NCBI GenBank assembly: GCA_008973525.1 | Contig: WACJ01000515.1 | Coordinates: 1,860,001 to 1,924,000 of the forward strand | DNA length: 64,000 bases | Source of the DNA: Stenopsyche tienmushanensis | Lineage: Eukaryota; Arthropoda; Insecta; Trichoptera; Stenopsychidae | Direction of reading: 5' to 3' | Shown here: positions 10,911-24,229 of the stretch, one piece after another | How the letters are laid out: the number at the start of each line of letters is the position of its first letter | Position numbering within the stretch: the stretch's first letter is position 1 | The notes under the pieces: model-generated | The model's input: the letters and a program-made list of their open reading frames with translations, nothing else | Databases searched by the model: none | Told to the model about the DNA's origin: nothing | Made by a program: the position numbers and the translations under genes

Positions 10911-12830
10911 TGAATTTTTTTTTTATAAAATTGGTGTATCAAATCAATATTTATTATTTTAGCTTTTGATATTCCGCTGAATTTAAGGAAGAACTTTGGT
11001 GTGTCGTAGGTGAGTAAAGGTTGCGAAGCGCTGCATTAGATGACTTCTTTACAAAAAAATCTTCCTCGTCACAAACAAACTTCCTTGCTCGAACTTTAAT
11101 ATAATTTTCATGAATGATTTATTAACAAGAATTGATATTATCCATAAACAAGTCGATAATTAATATAATGAAAAAGTATTTAACAATAAATGTTACAATA
11201 TAAAACATTATTTACATATTATGAGCTTGTTAAACGCTGTTTCATTTAGCGCTGCTTATGGTAATGTATCCCCTGCATTAAACAAGGTCTTACTGTTTTG
11301 CAAACAATTTTTGGATGTAACAATTATTTCTAACAATCATTTGTAAGGTTTATTTTATTTTTATTTTAGAAGCAATTTGATTCTGATTAATTTTATTTCA
11401 CTAGCTGGACGTTGTTTATTATTTTTATAAATATAATAGGGTATCTGTTCTTTTAGAATATTTTTAATAAAGAATAAGCATGTTAACACATTGTTTCTCT
11501 TCAATCTCGATTAAAATAAACAGCGCCTGATAAAGGGTTAAGACTTAAAAATACTCTTTCAAACTTATTCAAACTTAATGCTAACTCAACTGGATATGTA
11601 CCAGCTGTGTTTACTCAAATGTTAAATATTTTCAAGCAAAATTTAAATTGAACTAACCAAGAAATATATGTTCTTTGACAGATTTAACTTATCAACGTGC
11701 AAATAGATAAAAATGTTACTTATAACCAATAGATTAATTAATATCAAATTATGTAACCATTGTTAATATTTTCATCAATCAATTCAAATCTATTCGTATA
11801 TCGTAGACTTGCGTTATTTAATAAATATCATCATCCTCATAGTGCAACAACAAGCAGCCCACTGTGCGATATATCGATATTATCTGTATCAAATATTCAT
11901 ATACTTGTGCATTATATGCACATTATGCATAACAGACAGAATAAATATTTAAAAACTAATAAATAAAAATTCTACATAAATAATGCAATTAGCTAAAGCA
12001 TCAATATTTTAATAATCAAGTTTGTTTACATTAAAACTAGAATGATAAATATAATCATTACAACTAAAGAAAGCAAGGCAAGTTGATATGAATAAAAAAA
12101 TTATCTCGAAAGTGTTGAGATTAAGCTGTTTATAGTTCAGCCCGCATGAACGACGATAAAGTACATTATCTTCATGTCACATCGAATCGTAAACAATCAA
12201 ATTTAAAGTTTGCAACGCACACAAACTTATTTCATATATTTAACTAATAACACAAACGTTCCGCAAGTATCTAATTTGTCGAGAAAATGGTTAGATACCT
12301 GTACGATGAACCGAGTTCAAAAATCTATCAACAGATGATACCTGAATGACGAACTGCTTCAAACTTTGACTGCATGATATTAGTGTTGCTATTGATAAAA
12401 AAAGGTGACGTTCACGCAAAGGTAAATGTCAACATGTAAAATATTTTATTGATTTAAATGTTTATTAATTGACGAATTTATCGCTGAAATATTATTTTGT
12501 TATTAATAAAAAGATGTAATTCATATGTTTTGTGCAGTAAAATATTTATTTTTATTTTACATCCAATGTTAACTTTTAAATTATATAACAAATATTTATT
12601 TTTATAATCTATATATTTATACAGTTTGAGACTTTAAGTTATGATTTTTAAACAAGTTAAACTGGACACAATCAATCATTTGGTGAAAAAATATTCGTCG
12701 TTGGCTTTTTGTTGATGGTCATATTTTTATTTGTTAAGAGTATTGGCCGTTATAATTTGGACTTGGCCGTTGGCAGTGAATGTCGGATTGTGCTCATAAC
12801 TTTGGTTGTCATCGATTATAGAGTTTGATT
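10911..12830. other. AT-rich intergenic region
   Basis: No coding or RNA signal was found. The last few hundred bases before 12.85 kb probably hold the promoter of the next gene, but I see no distinct motif. Confidence 0.4.
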
Positions 12831-13005
12831 TGTTCTTTAGAGTGTTAATCAGGTAATCTTATTATTGTTATTGTTTGTTTATACATGTTAGAGTTTTCTA
12901 ATACCCATCATAAGATTGCTTTTATGAAATATCTAGTAGACATATTAGGATGATTTTCTGATATAGGATGTTTTATTGTTTGCTTTTAGATGCAATTTGG
13001 CAATT

Positions 13006-14442
13006 ATGGACAACAGTAAAAATATGGTTAATAATGTTGAAAATCTTAACGGATATGAAGATGAAAAATCTTATTTATATAGTGCAGAAAATATAGATTT
13101 TTTAAACAAGCTTAAAGCTGAGATCAAAGGCAATTCAGATTCTTTAGATTACTCCCTATTGGAAGATCAAGTGATGCCTGAAATGTATGAATCGTCTCCG
13201 GATATTGAAACTAGACACAGACAAATTTTCTCGGAACCTATTACTCCCATGTTTCAAAATATCACCATATATGAAAAACCGAGCTGGGAAAACGAAATCT
13301 CAGATGAAAGTTTCATTAGGACAGAAGAACTCATACGAGGCGCTGATGAAAGCTTTCAGTGTATTGCTCACCCAAGTAAAAACGAATCAGATATTCACTC
13401 GGAATGCGAAAGTAATACATCTACGTTTGAAGATTCCCTCAATGAAACTCCAAATTCAGATGATGCAAGTTCTAACACATTAAAATTGAATGATACTATT
13501 GAAGAAATGGAACATTTTTTGAAATACGGAATGCAACAAAACCTTAAAAAAGAACAAGAAAATCGACTAATAACTCCTATTAAACAAGAAACGCCCATCA
13601 AACTAGAAAAGCCCGTTAAATTAGAAACCCTTTTTGTAGAAAAAAAAATGGAACCTTCTAATATATACAGTAATCCAAAAAATGATACATACGTGCACAA
13701 AAATACGCCTACACGTTTACATCCCGATTTAAGATCAAAAGTACTGGATCGAAATCAAGAGCTCTCATCTCATAAATCGACTCCGTTTAAAATACCAAAT
13801 AAACTAAAATTGACACCAGGAATTTCACACATTCCTATGAAATCTCCCATGTCGCATAACAAAGGCTTGACTTATCCATTGGATAAATTCGAAGATGTTA
13901 TCAGTCCAATTAGATTTTACATAAAAAATAGTCCGTCCATCCCGATGGTTAAAAATGTAAGCCCAGCCAAAAATTATTGGGATAGAGTACCTCCAAAGAA
14001 CATCAACCAAAATGTTAAAATACCCAAAATTAATTTCGGCAAGGAAAATAATCTCCCCGAAAAGGCATACAAATCTCCCAAAGTGACAAATGTGGTGCGT
14101 ATCAAATATATCTTTTTTATTGATTTTTTAAAAAATAAATGCTAAAATTATCGAATTTTATTTCAGGTCCAGAAACCATCATCTCAACGTCTTCCCAAAA
14201 ATCAAAGAGTTGTAACAATGACAGACAGTCTACCGAAACCGATCGTTATAAAACATATCAAAAGAGAAAAAGTGACGACTGATAAATCGATATCGGCTAA
14301 TGCGCTGATATCGCAAAATTTTTCAAACCAAAATTCCAACTGTAATCGTGTCGAAGATAGTTTTGCTCATTTACCTATTAAAACTGTTGATATTTCACAC
14401 TGTATCGGAAAACAAGCAGCAAGAAGTAGGACGTTGAAATAA
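13006..14442 (+). CDS. Unidentified S/T-P-rich protein with KEN box, 2 coding exons
   Basis: Exons 13006-14094 and 14167-14442 join in phase 0 (AATGTG|GTGCGT, then TTTCAG|GTCCAG) to give 454 aa. The exon carrying the ATG opens at an acceptor (TGCTTTTAG|ATG) at 12990, and CAG|GTAATC at 12852 is a likely donor of a 5' untranslated exon. I do not recognise the family. Visible features: an acidic N-terminal half; about a dozen S/T-P sites (for example ITPIKQETPIK, STPFKIPNK, LTPGIS, KSPMS, KSPKV); a motif SPIRFYIKNSPSIPMVKNV; and GKENNLPEK, which contains a KEN box, the degron used by APC/C-Cdh1. These are what a mitotic, CDK-phosphorylated, mostly disordered protein would show, but that role is inference. 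It is convergent with prolyl oligopeptidase. Confidence 0.85.
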
Positions 14443-15346
14443 TTTTCACAATTATTATATTTATGCCCCTGATGTCTATTACTTTTAATAACAGCAATAT
14501 CATATTTAACCCTATTTTAGTGATTTTTTATTGTATATGAATATGTCGACCTAAAATATACTCGTAAATACTAACAAATGGATTGAAAAATGAATGCAAG
14601 GTATTCAATCCTCTTTTATAACTGGTTAGAATTTTTTATTAAAAATAGTTTATGCAATTTTTATGCGCATGTATAAATTGTTTACATTTATTTTTCTTAT
14701 TGCAGTCATTCCTACGGTGCATACTGTTCATATTTTTTTGTTTTTAATTAATAGATAACTTAAATGTAATGTAAAACAAGTTTGTAGCTTCTAATCATAG
14801 AAATAAAATAAATACCTTTAATCAAAATATGCAATCTTCATCAAATATTAATTCCCTTTACCGTAACATGAAATATGATTTGCAAATATTGAGAATGTTA
14901 ATGAATGTGTAGAATGTTTAGACGTGTATGGGTACCTTTACGGCACGACCTTGCCATCGAATGCACCATGATTTCCGGTCCGATAAGGTTAAGCTGCGTC
15001 ACTGAAAATTGCTAATTGCTCATGTCCGTTTGCAGCATATACGAAATTCCTCATCAATCGGGTTAAAAGTCGCATTTGCACTCAGTCAATGAGTGCAAAA
15101 ATTTAAGGAAAGGATTGATTGCAGTCGAAGGAATGAAATTGAAAATGCCGATAAAATGTGTGTGAAATAATTTAAAATGTATTACAAAATAACATTTATT
15201 CTTTAGTGGATGCAGGTATGTATACATATGGCAACAAAACGACTTCACAATATCAACAAAACTTATATCGAAAACTTCTTAATCATTTTTAAAGGAGGTA
15301 AAACAGCATTTCAAAATAAATGCACAGCTGTAAGTACAAAATTATC
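14443..15346. other. Convergent intergenic region with repeat end
   Basis: Contains the 3' flanks of two convergent genes. Bases about 14933-15066 carry a piece of the dispersed repeat (TTTACGGCACGACCTTGCCA and on), ending CTCATCAATCGGGTTAA. That end recurs at 33.47 kb and, inverted, at 43.09 kb. Confidence 0.55.
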
Positions 15347-18300
15347 CTACTTTGTAAATTTTAAGCCTAATGATTGCACCATGAAGCACAGCATGTCAGT
15401 ATTTTCTTCGATCTTCAAAAAAAACAAACACGTTAAAAACACAAATACGTTTACAGATTAATAAATTCAATAAAACCATTCGACTTACAACTTTAGCAGT
15501 TGGTTTGCCCGCTCCATGTCCAGCCTTTGTTTCAATACGAGCAAGTAAAGGATTCTTTTGTCGTGGTGAATTGCGTGCATTATATTGTAATTGAGCTATG
15601 AATTTCAACGAATGCAATGGTACAACTCGATCATCGTGATCTGCGGTCATTACCAGAGTTGCCGGATATTGTGGACCATCTAAAAATAATGATGCAATTT
15701 GTAATAATGGGGGATTTGTAAAGGCCTAGTCTTCAAATCAAATCCGAGCTAGATTCTATTCTCGGAGAGTTTCGGTGCTTCTTCATTTACAACAGTAAGA
15801 TATCGAGTGGCAGAGTTTAAACGAGGCCATACAAGCTGTCAAGATGAAAACAGCGCAGCGGTCGACCAAATGAGGTAACCACCCCAGAAATGGTAAAGAA
15901 AATTGGATGACCACCTCAAGTGTAAGTACCCGAGCTAGCAGACATGATAGGCCTTTCAAAACATATTGTACATCGCATATTTAGTGAAAATTTGGACATG
16001 ATAAAGCTGTGCACAAGATGGGTGCCATGTTTGCTCACAATGGAACAAAAACAGCATCGTGATGATGTTTCAATTGAGTGTTTGGCAATATTTCACAGCA
16101 ACAAGGCCGAGTTTTTGCATCAATTCAAGATAAAATATGGGTCCATCACTTTACACCTGAGACAAAGGAATATGGGGACCATTGACTCGAGTTTATTGGT
16201 CCCACTATTCGGGACCATGCCAACCCGTTCAACAAACGTGCACAGCAGCATGCAAAACCTGAATTGAATATCCATATCCGCAAGGATACGCTCATTCTCA
16301 TCTTTGAGTGGCCACTTGCGCTTTGAGCGGGAAGTCTAGACTCGTTCGTGACCTCATTTTCCGGGAGCCACCTATGTAAATTAGTTTCTGAGGTAGCTTT
16401 CGTGATTGTACAGATCATAGAAAGCTCCAGATATGTATTTATCCCCGAAAATGCCACAAAAAGCCCTAACAGAGGACGAAGCGGCCACAAGGTCCACGAG
16501 TTCAACCGGTCCGCTTTTCAGACCACTGTCATGACAAATGAGTATCTCGCGATTGAACGCCATACCCGAATATGTCTACAGAACGATTACAAACATGTTG
16601 GTATTCTGCATTTTACGCCCCAAAGCCCAGTTGCGCCCGTTGCGGGTGCCTGCTTTGCCACCCCTTTGTTACGCCCTGCTATATAGCATTGGGCAATATC
16701 AACTATGTCCCATGTTTCGATAAATAGAGCGATACATAGTAATAAATAGGATTTTTTCTGCTTTCTTCTGACTTCACTGAGACCAATTACATCCCATTAT
16801 AAGAAGCATTTTATGTTGATATATTATAATTTTTAACTAACCTGCACTGCTAAGATCCATTATATTGTGCAATGGAGAGTATTTAATTAATGTATCATAT
16901 TCTTCTTTAATATCAGCGCATCCGTAGTCAGAGACCCATGCTTGGCCGATTGTGAATTTGTGGAAACGTAGCATGTCTAATACACTAAATAATATTATTA
17001 GATTTAAATTCATATTTGAAATTAATGTAAAACAAACAAAAAAAACAGAAATTAACTTACGATACTTGAGCAATTGCAGCACCAAATAAATCTGGTCTTT
17101 GATTGATACAAGCGGCCACCAATAAGCCGCCATTTGAAGCGCCTTGTATTGTTATTAAATCAGGACGGGAATATTTGTGCGTTATTAAATATTCAGCAGC
17201 CGATTGAAAATCGTCGAACACATTTTGCTTGTTATGAAGCCGTCCTCCATTATGCCACTTTTTTCCATATTCTCTGAAAAAATAAATATTCTTCCATAAC
17301 TCATATGCCATTTATTTACAAAACTAAATTTGTTAAATGTGAATATTCTTACCCGCCACCTCTGATATTTGGAATTGCGAGAACGCCATTGAAATGTTGA
17401 ATAAACATTAGTCGAGTAAGACTAAACGTAGGCTGAAGCGAGTAATTGAAACCTCCATAGCCATAAAGTAAAACAGGGCTTTTAGTATCCAATTGCAATC
17501 CCTATAATAGAACATTTTTTATCATTTGTAATTTAGAAATAATTTGAATGAATTTAAAATAATGTAAACATACTTTTTTTGATACAATGAACATCGGAAT
17601 CTTAGTGCTGTCCTTGCTTGGATAAAATACTTGTCTTACTTCGTAAGCGGATGAATCAAATCCAGTGACGGTAACTTGTCGAAAGACCTATAATTTTATA
17701 CGTCGCTTTAATGTCGATGCTAAAAATATTTCAAAATTAAAATATCAATATCGATAACTTACGCTTGGTTCCTTTTTCGGTTCATTAAAATCATAATGAT
17801 AAATGATTCCTGGTGTCAAGAATGACACAAATAGGTAAAATATCTCCGTTTGCTTTTTCTTTCCAGAAAAACCGGTAACTGTTCCAACGTCCAGAGGAAG
17901 AGTTTTGATTAATTCAGGCATTTTGAAGAGAACGTATTTGAAGAACACTCTAAGAAAATAAACAGAGAATTAATAACACATCCGCATTTAATATATTCAC
18001 GTTTATGATATAATGATACCGACTTTGACGTCTTTAATATAATGCACAATCAATTTGTCATTATTAACACAGCCAGTCCAATCCAACACGTTACTTTCGT
18101 GCTCCTGAAATATATACGTGAACGATATAAACATATTTCATGCAAATAACACAAGACTAAATATATTCAGATGTACGCATACAGGAAGGAATTTGGTCCA
18201 GTTTTCTTCTTGTGGTTTATTCAAATCAATATTGATGAGGCAATAATTGGGCGCGTCTTTGTTCGTTCTGAATACGCACCTAGAGCCTTCATTTGTAACA

Positions 18301-21300
18301 TACTGAAAATAATGTTAAAATGTTAATTGAGAAGTCATTATTTTCACAAATCAATTATATTTAATAACATGTTTCATGCCCATTTTGTAAATGCTCATTC
18401 CAAGTAGTCTATACCCCCCAGTGATTTTAATCTTAAATTCTGAGTGGAGGACAGCTGTAATATGCCCCATCCATAAGAAGGGGAATATGCTGCTGTGCTC
18501 CAACTCCAGGGGCATATCCCTTTTAAATATAGCATATAAATTGTTCACAAGAACTGTTATCGGAAGGCTGTCGCTCATCGTAGAGGAACTTCTCGGAGAA
18601 TACCAGTGTGATCAGGCCCGGCAGGTCTGATGTGAACCAACTATTTACGATCAAACTATTCTCACAAAAAAAAAGTGGGAGTACAGTGTCGATCTCCACC
18701 ACATATTTGTAGACTTTTGCAAGGCATACAACACCATCAATTGAGAAAAACTTTGGAGGACCATATTGGAGATGGGAAACTTGAGTAAGCTGGTGAGGCT
18801 GTAGAAGATGCGCATAACCGTACAACGAGGCCCAGGACAGACAAAAATGGCGACAAGCGTTGTTGGTGGCCAAGGCTCTCTCATAGGGCTATGGGCCGGG
18901 CTAAGTGCCGATTAAAATTCATCGTCAGCTGTGCTGGTTCTATTGGTCTAATGTCATGGGCACCTTTTCAATGATTTTAACAGTTAACTTTCGCACGGGA
19001 ACAGCTTTTCGACTCGACGGCAATCCAATTCCTGCAGCTCTTTTTTAATTAAGGATTCACCATGTGTTTTAAGCAGAGTTTGAATATAATCTACATCAAC
19101 ATCTTCGATACCTATTGTTACCTGTATTATCTTGAATTTAGTGTTTAAAAATTCAATTGCAGTTGATTTTATCAAATTATTCAGATTAAAGAATACAGCT
19201 ATATTAAATTGAGTATACATAACTTTTTTAACCTTAGTTTTAATCACATAGTAGCAGTAGGAGTGTAGAATGCATTTTTTATCAGGCACAAAACAAGTTA
19301 AACCTGGTATTATATTTACCTCAAAATCTCCTTCAAATTTATACACAACCTGTGTTAAATCAAGTTTACCAGATATTTTTGGAGTCTTGGTAAGATCAGC
19401 AAAGAACAGCAGATTAAATCTGCAGTCTTTTGCTGTTGTAACAATTAAATATTGACCGCAATCACTAACTTCAGCTTCTCTAAAACAATAAATAATCTTC
19501 AACAATTTGAATTATACTACTTTCTGGCAATAATGAGAGTCTGCCGGGTAAAAATAAACAGTTATTCCTCAATTCAATAGTTTATAATGTTATAATCTAA
19601 GAACAGTACACACGATAGGAGTTATACAAAATCATTTGATTCTTAACACTCAATATGCTGCTAACTTGTTTGAAAACATATATATTTCAAATAATCATTA
19701 ATATTAAATTGCAAATTATTATGATTGACAATCAAAAATTTTATCAGAATCAAGAATTTAAATTTCCACATACAAAATGAACCTTAAGCAAGGCATGATT
19801 TTCAAAATAAATCTTGACCTACCCTTTGTAAAGGTAATTTATTTTAGTTGACAATAAAATAGCTATATGTTTTCAAATAAACACTTATAAATAAATGTTC
19901 CCCCAATAATGATTGCTTTTAAATAAGTGGCTGGTTTTTAAACTTGTAAAACTTACATTCTCCAGTACGGTTCCTCAGGAAATTCAACAACAAGAACATC
20001 TTCAGATTGTGGTGTATTCAAAATGTGGTAATAAAGCTTATGGTCTTTATTCACTTCTGTTTCAGAGCCGTCAGTTTTACCAGTCTGATCTGGATAACGC
20101 TAAAATATCGAAATAACACTTAGAATCAAAATCTTTTCTATAAACATTTAAAATAAGGAATTTAAAAAAGCTCACAGAGTAAAATACTCCTTTATTATCT
20201 TTGGTCCAAGATACCGAAGAAAACTTAATTTTTTCTAATACCTCAGGGTACACTTTACCTGAAAATAATAATAAATGATTTATTAATAATAAAAGCAATT
20301 ATATGCTATATAATATTTATCTATATAGTTTATTCGTGTACGATAAGTTTAGATAATTATACAATGATTTTATATTTTTAAATAGACATGCACTAAAATG
20401 TACAATATATAATGAAATATTACCTGTTTCTACATCTTTAAAATAAATCTTAATCCAATCGGAACCACTTTCACTTAGACCGTAAGAATAAGTTTTACCA
20501 TCCTCTGAAAAAGCCGATATAGACAAAGCAACGGTTCCATCTTCCGATAATGAGTTGGGATCTAAAAATATCCGCGCTTCACCATCCAATTTATCTTGAA
20601 CGTATAAAACACTACGAAATAAAATGTTCATTATAGGCATATCAACATCGTAGTATATGTTTAAATTTTTATTGGGTGGGTGAACAAGTTCTTGTCATTT
20701 CACCATAGCTTAAGTGGTGGCACTTCTATATTAAAGTATCTAGTATTCATTGCTACTTTTACAAATCTGGCCTTGCTTATCTCTCGCTATCTCTTACATA
20801 GTCGATACTGCCCAACAATATGGAGCATGATGAACTTTACTGGTTCGGAACCAAGAAGCTTTAGGAACAGAACAAGGATAAGAACATCAAATAGACGGCC
20901 TCATGGAGAAGCATATGAAGAACTTCACTTTAGGAAAGCACTTAGCCTCGAATTTATTCGGGTAAGTTGCACATGGACAGGGAGACACCCTCAGTTGGTA
21001 TAGGAGCAAATCCGAGATGCACTTAAGCATCATACCTGTCTTCATCCTAGCCAGGAAAGGAGGGACTGAACTCTTTGCATTCCAGAAAGCCCTTTCCAGT
21101 AAAATCAATATGGTCATCTAGAACAGCTTTCCACGGTCTTCCAAGAAAAAAACTGCTCAGTCTTTACAAACCCCTATCAAGACGAATTCGTAATTTTCTA
21201 AGTTTGCATTTATTTCGGTATTTTTATCATCCAGTTTTTAGTTTAGGAATATTCAAAAGGCAAGGATCAAATTTGTACGAGTCCGGGAATCAAAGTCTCA

Positions 21301-21879
21301 AAAGTCATGTCGTTTTTTTCAACGTGGAATTCAAACGCTGCTAGAAAAATGGGCTAAAACACTGGCTAGCGATGGCCAATACTTTAATTGCCTTGCTTAT
21401 GATAATTAAGGATTTATTTTCATGAAAAACGGCAAGAACTTATTCACACGCCCAATATATGGTACTGTAAACATAATAAAGATAAAAATAGATATAATTA
21501 TGCGTTACCTTTGATTTTGCAGTCCGGTGTTTTTGAAGAAAAAATATTTATCGCCGCGTTTAAATGGACATGAAAATTTTTGGTAGTTCCAAAGCTCCGT
21601 CAATCTTTCGTTTATGGCAGATTTAAAGGCACATTTGTTAATATATGGTGAGGTAATTGCGTTTTGAGCGTCAACAAACATTTTAGTTTCTTCGGCTTCG
21701 GGATCTTCTAACCAACGGTACGGATCATAAATCTGCAAATAGTTTATAAAGCGATATAAAAATAATAACATCTAAATTCATTACGTGGAATATTTAAAAA
21801 TTAAGAGAAATACCTTTGTCCCGTGATAATCATCGACAACAGAATCATCTCGACGCACTTCGGGATAAACAAAAGACAT
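15347..21879 (-). CDS. PREP: Prolyl oligopeptidase, complete, 15 coding exons
   Basis: Cytosolic serine peptidase (family S9A) that cleaves short peptides after proline. Exons in transcript order: 21879-21814, 21732-21509, 20611-20424, 20258-20176, 20099-19957, 19479-19320, 18302-18183, 18104-18020, 17947-17763, 17687-17574, 17501-17353, 17273-17061, 16984-16842, 15679-15489, 15412-15347. Phases agree throughout and give 709 aa, against 710 in human. The N terminus ([20 protein letters not shown]) and [16 protein letters not shown] open the beta-propeller region. The hydrolase domain holds Ser552 in GASNGGLL, Asp640 in ADHDDR and His679 in AGHGAGK, so the triad is intact. The last exon was found from [10 protein letters not shown]...LKFTK, matching the family's C-terminal helix. 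An acceptor at 21931 suggests an upstream untranslated exon. Intron 6 holds a LINE fragment and intron 13 a mariner remnant. Confidence 0.97.
15735..16270 (+). mobile_element. Mariner transposase remnant inside PREP intron 13
   Basis: Broken + frames read [18 protein letters not shown], then a partly readable linker, then [40 protein letters not shown], and after a frame break a match to the stretch that carries the first catalytic Asp. This is the N-terminal to middle part of a mariner transposase. Stops and shifts make it inactive. It lies antisense to PREP, in the intron between the exons for the Ser loop and for the Asp/His loops. Confidence 0.8.
16380..16565 (+). repeat. Fragment shared with the 3.4 kb and 62.9 kb repeats
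   Basis: The stretch from TGTACAGATCATAGAAAGC through GCCACAAAAAGCCCTAA to the GGTCCGCTTTTCAGACC core recurs in the two dispersed repeats at the window's edges. It is still within PREP intron 13. Confidence 0.6.
18395..18900 (+). mobile_element. RTE-like LINE reverse-transcriptase fragment in PREP intron 6
   Basis: The + frame reads [20 protein letters not shown], then [20 protein letters not shown], followed by [12 protein letters not shown], a shift, and a stretch like [15 protein letters not shown]. These are the fingers-to-palm blocks of a non-LTR RT. The same element recurs at 26.96 and 51.67 kb. It is 5'-truncated and frame-broken, and lies antisense to PREP. Confidence 0.8.
20640..21420. 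other. PREP intron 2, unassigned GC-richer insert
   Basis: This large intron contains about 700 bp that is less AT-rich than the other introns. Both strands have open frames near 100 aa, but none resembles a known protein to me. It is probably old transposon DNA of an unidentified kind. Confidence 0.35.
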
Positions 21880-22762
21880 CGTGGAATATTCTTGTTTTAA
21901 ATTTGCGAGGTTAAATAGTATGGATGTACTCTGTGAAAAACATAAAATAAACATTATAGTACTATTGTTACAAACTACCGAGTTTTTTAAATGTACAAAT
22001 AAGCACTAAATGTTTTTTTAAAATTATGAACAATTACTGTGAACTAATTAATAGCCAGTATTTGTATGATTTGTAATTTTTTATAGATTGAATGAAGTAA
22101 ATTCAAGAGTGCCAGCTGTTTTTCTCTTGCCTTATCAGGATATTATTGAACTGTGTAAATATACATAAATAGAAACTTGTATTTTATAAATAGAAACGAG
22201 TTTACTTCATTCAATTAAAAACGAAATAAAAATTAATAGCTGAGAAGTTTATATCTTAATTTTCTAAAATTGATTGATGCCAAAATTACAGCATCGTGTA
22301 CGCATTGCTCGATTAATACAATCTGTTTTAAGATAAACATGAAAGATAACAAAACAAAAAGTCGCGTGATGTTTAGTTGTTTTGATGAGCTTATTTCAAT
22401 AGACGTTATCTATATTAGCAATAAAATGTTCTTTTTAATAGAATCATAGTTTTCTAACAATATTCACAATGACGATAATGACTTCACAGATTTAGGTGCA
22501 AAAGTCTTCAGCTGTATTTTGGACGAACGCCCAATTTTTCAATATTCTTACATTTGCAACAACTTTTACTGCCCACCACGTTTTACATTTGCCAATTCAT
22601 CTTAATTTAATATAAAGAGAGAGTCATTTATTTTGTGCAAACGTTTTTAACACAATCAGGGACCGGTTTCCGCAGCAAAATGGAATTATTCGCAAGCGGT
22701 CAACACCTGGGCCCTGCAAATGCGGGTTTGCCAACCATTCGAGATTTTTCCATCTATTAGCA
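21880..22762. other. Upstream flank of PREP
   Basis: AT-rich. It should contain the PREP 5' untranslated exon (21880-21930 follows an acceptor) and promoter, but no individual element stands out. Confidence 0.4.
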
Positions 22763-22770
22763 CTCTACGC

Positions 22771-22932
22771 TAGGGATTCTGTATCGAGACGTCCCGGGAC
22801 TTTCGGGCTTTTTTGCTGTATCGAATCCGTAGACATTCAACGATATTGTACATTTTAATTATGAAAACACATTTTTATGTCCCCGAAACCTTCGAAATTC
22901 CGAGCCGAAAAGCCGAGACTTCAGAATCCCTA
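22771..22932. mobile_element. 162-bp hAT-like MITE with 8-bp target duplication
   Basis: It starts TAGGGATTCTG and ends CAGAATCCCTA, perfect 11-bp inverted termini. Looser inverted similarity extends further (CGGGCTTTT against AAAAGCCGAG). The flanks are CTCTACGC (22763-22770) and CTCTACAC (22933-22940), an 8-bp direct repeat with one mismatch, the target-site length of the hAT superfamily. It has no coding capacity. Confidence 0.75.
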
Positions 22933-22940
22933 CTCTACAC

Positions 22941-24229
22941 AATATGAATATATTTTTCCGAATACGACCCAATATAGTATTATTCACGGTCCTATGTGGT
23001 TTTTTGTAATAGCTCACAATATTACGGAAAAAAAATGTTTTCTTGGATTATAAGCTTTCCAGTGATAACATATACTGCACTGTATTCTATTTATTATTTA
23101 TGAAGTGTAACAACATAACACTCATTATCTACTCCTTCTATCTTAAAAAAATCGAATACAAGATAACGCTATATATATCTTCTTTATATTAAAGTATACA
23201 TTTTTCATTTTTGTTCGATTTTCTGATGTATATATGGATCCTAATCTATGAAGGAGTCTTATTATGAAAAGTCTAATGACAATGAACGTTTTTTTGTTTT
23301 ATTTTCAGTCCATATTTTGGGAGTCGCTCGATATGATAATCAGTGGGCATCAATTAAAACAATTTCTTAAGACTTTGACAATATTCTATTTGTGAAATTA
23401 ATGAAAAATATCTATTTGTGTTGGTGTTAAATACCTTGTAAGTAGTCCCGCTGTTAAGCAGTTGGACTCGTAACTCAATCGTCTTGGGTTCGAACCCTAC
23501 AGGTGTGGCTGGCGACCACATTTTTAGAGACATATATACGCCATGAAAAACCATGTTAAAATGGTTGACAACAGTTCCATAAAAGGATTGCTAAAAGCTA
23601 CCTCAAGACAAAGCGTTGCTTCTTGAAATGTGCAGGATTACGGACTTTCACCCGAATACAGTGGGGCCTTGAGTGTTAAGATCAATAAGATCAAGTAAAG
23701 ATAATTTCGATAGTGGTAGATATGAAAATCTATGACAAAATTTAAAAAAAGTCCCATTATTATATGAGAATACGCGGAAAATGACATTCAATCTATTGAT
23801 ACCATTCCCTATCTCATATTTCATACAATCAGTCTTTAGTGCTGTTAATCATAGTATAATTAAACAGAGAAACCATCTCAATATTTCTAAAAGAGGTTTG
23901 TTTATTTGTAAGTTACTGTGGAATCAGTGGGTGGTTAGAAAATTTTACCACTTACAAAAATACAAAAGTGGATTACAAAGATTGACTACCCTTTGTAATA
24001 TATTAAATTCATGACCACTTTAAACATCCATTAAGCATAATTTTTTCATGCTTTGTAAATCTACAATGAATTTATTTGCAATTTCATCTCAATAGCATCT
24101 GATTGGGAATGCACCGAATAATGAAAAACCTGTTATTCTGTAAACTGGCTATAAATAAAATGCATTTCAACTGTTATACATTATAATACACATTTTATAA
24201 AAATTGCATAATGTAAATAACTGATAATG
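22941..24229. other. Intergenic, AT-rich
   Basis: Contains the tRNA-like sequence listed separately. Otherwise no gene is seen; the frame 23781-24014 has no recognisable domain. Confidence 0.4.
23448..23520 (+). tRNA. tRNA-Thr-like sequence (pseudogene or SINE head)
   Basis: An A-box-like TTAAGCAGTTGG and a perfect B box GGTTCGAACCC are spaced as in a tRNA. The anticodon-loop position reads CTCGTAA, giving CGT (Thr). Stem pairing is imperfect, and the acceptor stem does not close cleanly. I regard it as a tRNA-derived SINE or decayed gene rather than a working tRNA. Confidence 0.35.

Noticed and set aside
16146..16505. 119-codon minus frame in PREP intron 13
   Set aside because: It is the antisense shadow of mariner-related repeat sequence, without family features.
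18984..19319. Continuation of PREP exon 6 past its donor as one longer frame
   Set aside because: After FEGDFE the reading no longer resembles the family, while a GTAAAT donor and the exon at 18302 restore it in phase.
20887..21117. Minus frame in PREP intron 2 ([15 protein letters not shown]...)
   Set aside because: No family recognised and the opposite strand is equally open; left as unassigned insert.
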